A DNA stretch of 64,000 bases, from contig NZ_CP053538.1 in the NCBI RefSeq assembly GCF_013137895.1, forward strand, positions 1,053,501 to 1,117,500, given 5' to 3'. The notes under the pieces were generated by a model that worked only from the letters and a program-made list of their open reading frames with translations, searched no databases and had not been told where the DNA came from. How positions within the stretch are numbered: position 1 is the first letter of the stretch; every line of letters begins with the position of its first letter. Made by a program: the position numbers and the translations under genes. Positions 52,122 to 59,732 of the stretch are shown in pieces. The DNA is from Hymenobacter taeanensis (lineage in GTDB: Bacteria > Bacteroidota > Bacteroidia > Cytophagales > Hymenobacteraceae).

Positions 52122-52514
52122 ATGAACACTCCATTTTTCCTTTTTCTAGGCGACCTAGGCGGTGGTGAGATTATGCTCATCATGGTGGTCATTCTGATCT
52201 TTTTTGGCGCCAACAAAATTCCGGAACTTGCTCGCGGCTTAGGCAAAGGTATCCGGGAGTTTAAGGATGCCTCCCGCGAAATTCGCAGCGAGATTGAGAA
52301 TAGCGGCCAGCCTCAGCAGCCCTACCAGCAGCAGTTCAATCAGCAGCCCCAGCAATACACGCAGCCAGTGGCCTACCAGGCCCCGGCGCCAGAAGCTACT
52401 CCGGTAGAAGATGTAACGCCCGCTGCTACTCCCATAGCCCCGCCCATGGACGGCGGAATTACGCCCCCCGTGACGCCCGCTTCGGAGCGTCCCCGCCTCG
52501 ATCAAATGAACTAA
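52122..52514 (+). CDS. Twin-arginine translocase TatA/E-family protein (second copy, long tail)
   Basis: The product is 130 aa. The N-terminal helix and hinge (GGGEIMLIMVVILIFFGANK, IPELARGLGKGIREFKDASR) are those of TatA and resemble the first copy closely. The C-terminal about 70 residues are a Gln/Pro-rich disordered tail (QPQQPYQQQFNQQPQQYTQP and further Pro/Ala). It lies 14 nt after the first tatA-like gene and 13 nt before gatA, so all three are probably co-transcribed. Which copy plays TatA and which TatB cannot be told from sequence. Confidence 0.9.
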   Translation: MNTPFFLFLGDLGGGEIMLIMVVILIFFGANKIPELARGLGKGIREFKDASREIRSEIENSGQPQQPYQQQFNQQPQQYTQPVAYQAPAPEATPVEDVTPAATPIAPPMDGGITPPVTPASERPRLDQMN

Positions 52515-52527
52515 TTCTTTCTTCAAT

Positions 52528-53970
52528 TTGAGACGCTTTACCTCTCTCACGGAAGTTCGTAACGAGCTGACGGCAGGCACCACGACCTGCCGTCAGCTCG
52601 TGGAGTATTATCTGGATAATATCCAGCAGCATAACCCCCATCTGAATGCCTTCCTGGAGGTATGGCCCGAAGAGGCTCTGGCTCAGGCTGAGGCGGTGGA
52701 TGCCAAATTAGCAGCCGGCACTGCCGGCAAACTGGCGGGTATGGTGATTGGCTTGAAGGATGTACTGGCCTACAAGGACCATGCATTGCAGAGCAGCAGC
52801 CACATTCTGGATGGTTTCAAGTCGCTGTTCACGGGCACGGCCGTGCAACGCCTGCTCGATGAGGACGCCATTCTGATTGGGCGCCAGAACTGCGACGAGT
52901 TTGCCATGGGTGCTTCAAACGAAACCTCCTTCTTTGGACCCGCCCGCAATGCTATTGCCCCCGACCGCGTACCGGGTGGCTCTTCGGGTGGCTCTGCAGT
53001 AGCGGTGCAAGCTGATATGTGCCTGGCCTCTATCGGCTCCGACACGGGCGGCTCAGTGCGCCAGCCGGCTGCCTTCTGTGGTATTGTTGGCTTTAAGCCT
53101 ACTTACTCGCGCATTTCCCGCTACGGCCTGATTGCCTACGCGTCATCATTCGACCAGATTGGTACCCTTACCCACTCGGTAGAGGATGCCGCGCTGCTGC
53201 TGGAGGTGATGGCTGGCGCTGATAACTTTGATAGCACTGTTAGCCAGCGGGAAGTGCCCGCCTACAGCCAGTTGCTGGAGCCCGCGCCGCACTACCGTAT
53301 TGGCTACATCCGCGACTGTCTGGAGCGCCCAGGCTTGAATGCCGAGATCAAAGCCGCCACCGAACAAGCTCTCAACGTATTCCGGGGGCAAGGCCACGTG
53401 GTGGAAGCCGTAGATTTTCCTTACCTCGACTTTATTGTTCCGAGCTATTACATCTTGACCACCGCCGAAGCCAGCTCCAACCTGAGCCGCTACGATGGGG
53501 TGAAGTTTGGCTACCGCGCTCCTGATGCCACGGACCTGGAGTCGTTGTACAAAAAAACCCGCGCGCAAGGCTTTGGGCCAGAAGTACAGCGGCGCATTCT
53601 ACTGGGCACTTTCGTACTCAGCGCCGATTACTACGATGCCTACTACACGAAGGCTCAGCAAGTGCGTCGCCTGATTAAGGAGAAGACGGACGAATTGCTG
53701 CGGGAGTATGACTTCCTGGTACTGCCTACCACACCTGCCACGGCGTTCCGCATTGGAGAGAACGAAAAAGACACCTTGGCTATGTATCTGGCTGATATCT
53801 TTACCGTTCAAGCATCTTTGGCTGGCGTGCCGGCCATCTCGGTACCAGCGGGCACAGACTCCCAGGGTCTGCCCATTGGTCTGCAAATTCTCAGCGGTGC
53901 CTTCCGGGAGGAGCACCTGCTGGCTTTTGCAAAATCTGTAACGGAGACTCTCACGCCTGTTCTGTCATAG
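52528..53970 (+). CDS. gatA: Asp-tRNA(Asn)/Glu-tRNA(Gln) amidotransferase subunit A
   Basis: The product is 480 aa, starting at TTG (52528): the frame begins LRRFTSLTEVRNEL, the usual position of the GatA N-terminus. The amidase signature is complete: GLKDVLAYKDHALQSSSHIL (catalytic Lys), PGGSSGGSAVAVQADMCLAS (Ser) and IGSDTGGSVRQPAAFCGIVG (cis-Ser and nucleophile Ser). It releases ammonia from glutamine to amidate mischarged Glu-tRNA or Asp-tRNA, in complex with GatB and GatC, neither of which is in this window. A perfect 15-bp stem lies 35 nt into the coding region. The mltD-like gene follows after 12 nt. Confidence 0.94.
   Translation: MRRFTSLTEVRNELTAGTTTCRQLVEYYLDNIQQHNPHLNAFLEVWPEEALAQAEAVDAKLAAGTAGKLAGMVIGLKDVLAYKDHALQSSSHILDGFKSLFTGTAVQRLLDEDAILIGRQNCDEFAMGASNETSFFGPARNAIAPDRVPGGSSGGSAVAVQADMCLASIGSDTGGSVRQPAAFCGIVGFKPTYSRISRYGLIAYASSFDQIGTLTHSVEDAALLLEVMAGADNFDSTVSQREVPAYSQLLEPAPHYRIGYIRDCLERPGLNAEIKAATEQALNVFRGQGHVVEAVDFPYLDFIVPSYYILTTAEASSNLSRYDGVKFGYRAPDATDLESLYKKTRAQGFGPEVQRRILLGTFVLSADYYDAYYTKAQQVRRLIKEKTDELLREYDFLVLPTTPATAFRIGENEKDTLAMYLADIFTVQASLAGVPAISVPAGTDSQGLPIGLQILSGAFREEHLLAFAKSVTETLTPVLS
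52563..52600 (+). repeat. Perfect 15-bp inverted repeat within the start of gatA
   Basis: Arms 52563-52577 and 52586-52600 are exactly complementary with an 8-nt loop, 35 nt into the coding region after the TTG start. In mRNA this would form a stable hairpin close to the initiation region, which could reduce translation or set a start-dependent control. Confidence 0.8.
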
Positions 53971-53982
53971 CTTGGAGATAAA

Positions 53983-55992
53983 ATGAAGAAATTGTTGCTG
54001 CGCGCTGTTGCTCCGGTGTTGGTGGGGGCAGCCCTAGGCCATGCAAGTGTTGCCCAAGTTCGCCCTCAGATTCCCCAGAACCCCAGTGCGCAGCCCAACG
54101 ATTCTTTACAAGTAACGCTGGAACTCCTCCCCGACTCCCTGGTGGCCATGCCAGCCCCCATCGACTCAGCGAGATTAGTCTGGCTTCGTACACCACCGCA
54201 ACTACAAGACTTAGTAGGGGACCGGGTCAGTTGCTTCGAAACGGATGTGCCACATGCTTTTAATGCTTCAGTGCTGGCATTTGTGCGGCTCTTCACGGAG
54301 CGGCAGCGCTCTTACACGCAGCGGGTGTTGGAGCGGGAAAACATGTACTTCCCACTCTTTGAGAAATACCTCGCCAAATACAACCTACCCACAGACCTCA
54401 AGTACTTGGCCGTAGTTGAGTCGGCCCTGATTCCGACGGCCAAATCACGGGTAGGTGCCACTGGCCTATGGCAATTCATGGGCCCTACCGCTAACGACCT
54501 GCGCCTGCGTCGCGACGATTGGGTAGATGAGCGCATGGACCCTGAAAAGGCTACGGAAGCGGCTTGCAAGCACCTGCGCTATCTGTACGGTGTGTTCCAT
54601 GACTGGGAGATGGTGCTAGCAGCATATAACTGGGGAGCCGGCAATATGCAGCGAGTAATGCGCCGGACGGGTAAGAAAACGTTTTGGGAGGTATATCCGA
54701 ATTTGCCCGCTGAAACGCGCAACTATGTGCCCACCTTCACGGCTATCATGTACACCATGAAGCACGCCCAGGACCACCAGTTGCACGACCCCACCCTGCG
54801 CTACCAGCGGGCTGAGCTCATGGACACCCTGCAACTGGGTGGCCGGGCCTTCGACCTTACCCGCCTGGCTCGCGCCTGTGGCTACCCCGACTCTATGGCT
54901 CTGGCCCGACTTAACCCGGAACTGCGGAAGCCCTGGCTACCTGCGGGCTACCGCCCCTATGCGGTGCAGTTGCCTGCCGCCGTACGGCCGGCCTTGTCTT
55001 TGGTAGATAGAGCCACGCTCTTCGATTACTGCCGGCCAATGGCTGAATTGCCTACGCCGTTGGCGCCACGTACTATTCCGCTGCTGGGCGTAACGCCCGT
55101 ACCCACCCGCAGCCTGCTGGCTGATGGTGCCCCGCGTGAAAGCAGTGTGGATACCACTCCACGCTTCCGGCGGGTACGGCACACCGTGCGCCGCGGTGAA
55201 ACTGTAGCTTCGGTAGCGGAGCGATATGACGTTACTCCCGCACAGGTACGGCGGTGGAATGAACTTTCCAAAAGCCAGTCGTTGGCTTCTCGCCGGCAGC
55301 TGGTAGTGTTTGTTCCCATTAAGCAAGCTCCCGTTCCGGAAGGTACAGCAGTAGCCTCAACTGCCCCCACACACCCGGCTCTTATGCGCGCACCGGAGAA
55401 GGTGAAGTCGCCGCTAGGCCAGTCTTCTCCGCGGATAGCAGTAGCCTCGGCTCCGGCTGCCGTGGCGGAGGGGGCAACCGTTGTAGCAGAAAAGACCGAA
55501 GCACCACGGCTGGCGAAACCCGCTAGGCCTATCCGGTCGCAAGCTTCCTCTGTGGCCGCTACCACTCCCGAGGCCGATGACTCAGTTCCCAACGACTATG
55601 TAGTCCGTCGGGGCGACTTTATTGAGAAGATAGCCCGGGAGCGTAACCTAACGGTAGCCCAGGTGATGAGCTGGAATCATTTGACCTCGGAAGTGGTGCA
55701 GCCTGGCCAGAAACTGGTGCTACACCCCACCACCGCTGATCAGGAGACGGAAGCTACTCCAACGGTAGTTGTAGCATCTGCTAAGCCCATGCGTGCGGCA
55801 GCGCCCACTGAGCCCAAAGAAGCTGCCGCCAAAATGCCGGCTCCGCCTAAAGTGCACCTCGTGCAACCCGGCGACACCCTCTACAACATTTCACGGCGCT
55901 ACCAGGGCGTAACCGTAGAGAAGCTTCGGCAGCTCAACAACCTGAAGTCTGACGACGTGAAACCAGGCCAGAAACTCCTGGTGGCAGGCTAG
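53983..55992 (+). CDS. Lytic transglycosylase with three LysM domains (MltD-like)
   Basis: The product is 669 aa. A signal sequence (MKKLLLRAVAPVLVGAALGH) precedes a long linker. The SLT domain is at about 120-270: FPLFEKYLAKYNLPTDLKYL, AVVESALIPTAKSRVGATGL with catalytic Glu, WQFMGPTANDLRL, LAAYNWGAGNMQRVMRRTG and ETRNYVPTFTAIMYTM. Three LysM domains follow near 395-440 (HTVRRGETVASVAERYDVTP), 538-582 (YVVRRGDFIEKIARERNLTV) and 624-668 (HLVQPGDTLYNISRRYQGVT), joined by Ala/Pro linkers. It cleaves peptidoglycan glycan strands in the periplasm. Its TAG stop lies in a CTAGGCCACT word. It is probably co-transcribed with gatA. Confidence 0.94.
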   Translation: MKKLLLRAVAPVLVGAALGHASVAQVRPQIPQNPSAQPNDSLQVTLELLPDSLVAMPAPIDSARLVWLRTPPQLQDLVGDRVSCFETDVPHAFNASVLAFVRLFTERQRSYTQRVLERENMYFPLFEKYLAKYNLPTDLKYLAVVESALIPTAKSRVGATGLWQFMGPTANDLRLRRDDWVDERMDPEKATEAACKHLRYLYGVFHDWEMVLAAYNWGAGNMQRVMRRTGKKTFWEVYPNLPAETRNYVPTFTAIMYTMKHAQDHQLHDPTLRYQRAELMDTLQLGGRAFDLTRLARACGYPDSMALARLNPELRKPWLPAGYRPYAVQLPAAVRPALSLVDRATLFDYCRPMAELPTPLAPRTIPLLGVTPVPTRSLLADGAPRESSVDTTPRFRRVRHTVRRGETVASVAERYDVTPAQVRRWNELSKSQSLASRRQLVVFVPIKQAPVPEGTAVASTAPTHPALMRAPEKVKSPLGQSSPRIAVASAPAAVAEGATVVAEKTEAPRLAKPARPIRSQASSVAATTPEADDSVPNDYVVRRGDFIEKIARERNLTVAQVMSWNHLTSEVVQPGQKLVLHPTTADQETEATPTVVVASAKPMRAAAPTEPKEAAAKMPAPPKVHLVQPGDTLYNISRRYQGVTVEKLRQLNNLKSDDVKPGQKLLVAG

Positions 55993-56016
55993 GCCACTTA
56001 AAGTACAACCTATAGC

Positions 56017-56050
56017 AAAGCGGCGGCCGTTAGTGGCTGCCGCTTTTTTG
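56017..56050 (+). terminator. Terminator after the lytic transglycosylase gene
   Basis: AAAGCGGCGGCC pairs with GGCTGCCGCTTT (one mismatch) around a 6-nt loop, continuing into a run of six T, 24 nt after the stop. Confidence 0.9.
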
Positions 56051-56236
56051 TTGCACATGATGCTGCTGTTCAGGGAGCTACTACTTACGGTAGGCCCCTT
56101 GCGTTGAGCTTGGTACTACAATGAAATGAGGTCTGCCTATTTGGTGAGCAAAACGCCTAAACTTTGATTCCGGCTGATTTCGCCCCAACTTGCTTTATTA
56201 AACTCCTCCGGAGCCCTCACCCGTTGCCACCCGCGT

Positions 56237-58510
56237 ATGCTTAAAATAAACAAACAGGACGCTCTGAATTACCATTCTCAGGAGCCCGCCGGCAAAATTG
56301 AAGTAGTGCCCACCAAGCCCGTCAGCACCCAGCTTGACCTGGCCCTGGCCTACTCACCCGGCGTAGCGGAGCCCTGCAAGGAAATTGCCGCTAACAAGGA
56401 CGACGTGTATAAGTACACTGCCAAGGGTAACCTGGTAGGTGTTATCAGCAATGGTACGGCCGTGCTGGGTCTCGGCAATATTGGCCCCGATGCCTCCAAG
56501 CCAGTTATGGAAGGCAAAGGTGTGCTGTTCAAGAAATTTGCCGGCATCGACTGCTTTGATATTGAGATTGACGCCACCGACCCCGATGAGTTCATCCGGA
56601 TTGTAAAGTCGCTGGAGCCTACGTTTGGGGGCATCAATCTCGAAGACATTAAGGCGCCGGAATGCTTCCGGATTGAGACGGCCCTGCGCGAGCAGATGAA
56701 CATCCCGCTCATGCACGACGACCAGCACGGCACGGCTATTATCTCGTCGGCGGCCCTGCTGAATGGCCTGGAGCTGGTTGGAAAGAAAATCGAAGAGATT
56801 AAAATGGTCGTAAGCGGCGCGGGCGCAGCGGCCATTTCCTGTCTCCGCTTGTATCTGGCCCTCGGGCTGAAGGTAGAAAATGTGGTGGTATTCGATAAGG
56901 ATGGCATCATCACTCCCGAGCGCACTGACCTGGCCGACATGCAGCTGCACTTTGCCACTGCTAGGCCTATCCGCACGCTGGCCGAAGCCATGGATGGCGC
57001 CGACGTGTTCCTGGGCCTGTCGGCGGCCAATGTGCTGCCGGCTGAGCTGCTGCTGAAGATGGCCGACAACCCCATTGTGTTTGCGCTGGCCAACCCCGAC
57101 CCCGAAATTGCCTACGAAGTAGCCCTGGCTACCCGCCCTGATATTATCATGGCCACCGGCCGCTCCGACCACCCCAACCAGGTGAACAACGTGCTGGGCT
57201 TCCCCTATATCTTCCGGGGGGCACTGGACGTACGAGCCACGGAAATCAACGAGGCCATGAAGCTGGCCGCGGTGCATGCCCTCTCTGAGCTAGCCAAAGA
57301 CGCGGTGCCGGATATGGTAAACAAGGCCTACGGCGACAACACCCTCACCTTCGGTCGTACCTACCTCATCCCTAAGCCCCTCGACCCACGCCTAATCACG
57401 GTAATCAGCCCGGCGGTGGCGCGGGCCGCCATGGAAAGCGGCGTGGCTCGCATCCAGATTGAAGACTGGATGGCGTACGAGGACCAGCTGCGCAGCCGCA
57501 TGGGCGTAAACCAGAAGCTGATGAACCGCATGACCCAGGCCGCCAAGGCTAACCCCAAGCGGGTAGTCTTTGCGGAAGGTGATAACTACAAGATTCTCAA
57601 AGCGGCCCAGATCCTGCACGACGAAGGCATTGCCCACCCCATATTGCTAGGCAACCGCCAGAAGATTGATGAGATTGCCAAGGCCAACAACCTCGACCTG
57701 GAGGGCTGCCAGATCATTGATATTCTGGAAGATACTGCCAAGCGTGAGGAGTATGCCCACCTCATTTATGAGAAGCGGCAGCGCCGGGGAATTACCCTCT
57801 ACGAAGGCCGCCGCCTGCTGCGGGAGCGAAACTACTTCGGCTCGATGATGCTGGAAACCGGTGAGGCCGATGCGTTTATCACGGGTCTGAGCAAAGACTA
57901 CGGCAAGTCAATTCTGCCTTCGCTACAGGTAATTGGGGTAGAAGAAGGCGTGAAGCGGGTAGCGGGTATGTACATCATCCAGCACAAAAAAGGCCCGTTC
58001 TTCTTCGCCGATACCACCGTAAACATTGACCCTACGGCCGAGGAAATGGTGGATATCATTGGCTTAACGGCGCGGGCAGTGCGCTTCTTCGACACCGAGC
58101 CCCGCATGGCGGTTATCAGCTACTCCAACTTCGGCTCGAACCCCGGCGACCTGCCCGACAAGGCTCGTAAAGCCACCGAATTGGCCAAAAAGCGCTACCC
58201 CGATCTGATTTTGGATGGGGAGATGCAGGCCAATACGGCCCTGAACCCTCAACTGCTGCAGGAGCAGTACCCCTTCTCGGAGCTGGCTTCTAAAGGCGGC
58301 GCCAACACCCTGATCTTCCCGAATGTAATCAGCGGCAACATTGCCTATAAGGTAATTCAGGAAATTGGGGGCGCCGAGGTAATTGGGCCTATTCTGATGG
58401 GTATGCGCAAGCCGGTGCACATTCTGCAGCTGGGAGCTTCCGTCCGTGAGATTGTGAACATTGCCTCCATTGCGGTGGTAGATGCCCAAACTCAGCACAA
58501 AAGCCTCTAA
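56237..58510 (+). CDS. maeB: NADP-dependent malic enzyme with phosphotransacetylase-like C-terminus
   Basis: The product is 757 aa, two domains. The malic enzyme part (1-425) contains LDLALAYSPGVAEPCKEIAA, YTAKGNLVGVISNGTAVLGL, GNIGPDASKPVMEGKGVLFK, the metal-ligand EDIKAPECFRIE, MHDDQHGTAIISSAALLNGL and the Rossmann segment VVSGAGAAAISCLRLYLAL. The C-terminal part (about 430-757) resembles phosphate acetyltransferase (RVVFAEGDNYKILKAAQILH, LILDGEMQANTALNPQLLQE, GGANTLIFPNVISGNIAYKV). It oxidatively decarboxylates malate to pyruvate with NADP+. The C-terminal domain is thought to be regulatory or structural in this family. It precedes ruvA and sprA, an order I recall as conserved in Bacteroidota. 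Confidence 0.95.
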   Translation: MLKINKQDALNYHSQEPAGKIEVVPTKPVSTQLDLALAYSPGVAEPCKEIAANKDDVYKYTAKGNLVGVISNGTAVLGLGNIGPDASKPVMEGKGVLFKKFAGIDCFDIEIDATDPDEFIRIVKSLEPTFGGINLEDIKAPECFRIETALREQMNIPLMHDDQHGTAIISSAALLNGLELVGKKIEEIKMVVSGAGAAAISCLRLYLALGLKVENVVVFDKDGIITPERTDLADMQLHFATARPIRTLAEAMDGADVFLGLSAANVLPAELLLKMADNPIVFALANPDPEIAYEVALATRPDIIMATGRSDHPNQVNNVLGFPYIFRGALDVRATEINEAMKLAAVHALSELAKDAVPDMVNKAYGDNTLTFGRTYLIPKPLDPRLITVISPAVARAAMESGVARIQIEDWMAYEDQLRSRMGVNQKLMNRMTQAAKANPKRVVFAEGDNYKILKAAQILHDEGIAHPILLGNRQKIDEIAKANNLDLEGCQIIDILEDTAKREEYAHLIYEKRQRRGITLYEGRRLLRERNYFGSMMLETGEADAFITGLSKDYGKSILPSLQVIGVEEGVKRVAGMYIIQHKKGPFFFADTTVNIDPTAEEMVDIIGLTARAVRFFDTEPRMAVISYSNFGSNPGDLPDKARKATELAKKRYPDLILDGEMQANTALNPQLLQEQYPFSELASKGGANTLIFPNVISGNIAYKVIQEIGGAEVIGPILMGMRKPVHILQLGASVREIVNIASIAVVDAQTQHKSL

Positions 58511-58555
58511 CTACGTGTAGGCCACTTGCTGTCTGGCAAGTACTTTCTGACTCAT

Positions 58556-58592
58556 AAAAGCCCCCGGCGCAACTCGCGCTGGGGGCTTTTTC
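58556..58592 (+). terminator. Terminator of maeB
   Basis: AAAAGCCCCC pairs with GGGGGCTTTT, with an inner GCG/CGC, followed by a T, 46 nt after the stop. Confidence 0.9.
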
Positions 58593-58994
58593 GTTGCTGA
58601 CCCTTTAAGCGCAGGAACTACGCCAGCGGATCAAACAGACGCCGCATTCCAGGTTTGATTGGCACACCTTTCTCAGGCAGACTCTTTCTAAAATGCAGCC
58701 ACGGTACTGGCTCTGCTACAGCAAATGGTGCAGGTCTGCACAGCGGAGAAAACGCAGACTATCTAGGCCACTTAACCAGGCGGCGGGCATGGGCAGCGGC
58801 CAACTCATAAAGCGTAACGATTCTTGGGTAAAACCAACTTTTTTGAGCAAAAAGCCAGTAGATTTGGGATATAAACCAGATGGTGCCGTGTTGTGCAGGC
58901 ATAACCAATAGTTGGTTTCTGAGCATATTGCGGGCACACGTATTGTGTGGCTCCCAGCCTTTGGGGCTGCGCCTGCTCCTTATCCCTTTCCCAC
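58593..58994. other. Intergenic region upstream of ruvA
   Basis: About 400 bases without a supported gene. A short plus-strand frame (58693-58911) has no recognisable features and its composition drops in GC half-way, so I leave it out. The stretch 58830-58890 is AT-rich and may contain the ruvA promoter, though no perfect TAnnTTTG is present. It holds a CTAGGCCACT word at about 58763. Confidence 0.4.
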
Positions 58995-59600
58995 ATGATT
59001 GCCTACCTCGACGGTAAACTTGCCTACAAAGACGCCGCCCTCGCTATTGTTGACATTACGGGCGTGGGCTACGAAGTCCGGATTTCACTGGCCACTTATT
59101 CTAAACTGCCCGCCGAAGGGGAGAAGACAAAACTTTACACGTACCAGCACATCAAAGAAGATGGGCAAACCCTCTACGGCTTTCTAGACCCCAACGAAAA
59201 AGCCCTTTTCATGCAGCTAATTTCCGTTTCGGGCATTGGCCCGGGCACGGGTATCGTGATGGTATCTTCCATGTCAGTGGGCGAAATCCGGCAGGCCATT
59301 GTGCAGGAAGACGTGCGCTCGATTCAGAGCATCAAAGGAGTAGGCCCCAAAACCGCCCAGCGCGTAGTGCTGGAGCTGAAAGACAAGCTGCGGAAGGATG
59401 AACTACTGGCGAAAGCCGGAATTGATACGGTGCCACTAGCGCGGGCACACAATACCAACCGCGCTGAAGCGTTAGCCGCTCTAGTAACACTGGGCTTTGC
59501 GCGGGCTGCGGCCGAGAAGACTCTCGACCAGATTCAGCACAAGCATGGCAACGATCTGAGCGTGGAGGAATTGATTAAATTCGCTCTTAAGTCTCACTAG
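58995..59600 (+). CDS. ruvA: Holliday junction branch migration protein RuvA
   Basis: The product is 201 aa from the ATG at 58995, which starts MIAYLDGKLAYKDAALAIVD, the typical RuvA beginning. Domain I (OB fold) includes ITGVGYEVRISLATYSKL; domain II has two HhH motifs (LMQLISVSGIGPGTGIVMVS and IQSIKGVGPKTAQRVVLELK); domain III (AEALAALVTLGFARAAAEKT) contacts RuvB. It binds four-way junctions and loads RuvB for branch migration. The length is normal. Its TAG stop lies in a CTAGGCCAGT word. sprA starts 132 nt downstream. Confidence 0.96.
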   Translation: MIAYLDGKLAYKDAALAIVDITGVGYEVRISLATYSKLPAEGEKTKLYTYQHIKEDGQTLYGFLDPNEKALFMQLISVSGIGPGTGIVMVSSMSVGEIRQAIVQEDVRSIQSIKGVGPKTAQRVVLELKDKLRKDELLAKAGIDTVPLARAHNTNRAEALAALVTLGFARAAAEKTLDQIQHKHGNDLSVEELIKFALKSH

Positions 59601-59732
59601 GCCAGTGATGTTGTAGGCCTGCAATTGCGCTTCTCGTTCGGTACCGATGTATATACTAGGTTCTGAGCGAAAGGTTGCCTGACTGGCCTACAGCAAGTAT
59701 CTCCTCTCCCCTTTCCGACGGATTATTGACGC

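Noticed and set aside
56350..57277. Two long minus-strand frames (247 and 307 codons) opposite maeB
   Set aside because: They overlap each other and lie entirely inside a well-identified malic enzyme gene; no features.
58693..58911. Short plus-strand frame upstream of ruvA
   Set aside because: No recognisable domain, uneven base composition, no promoter; more likely non-coding.
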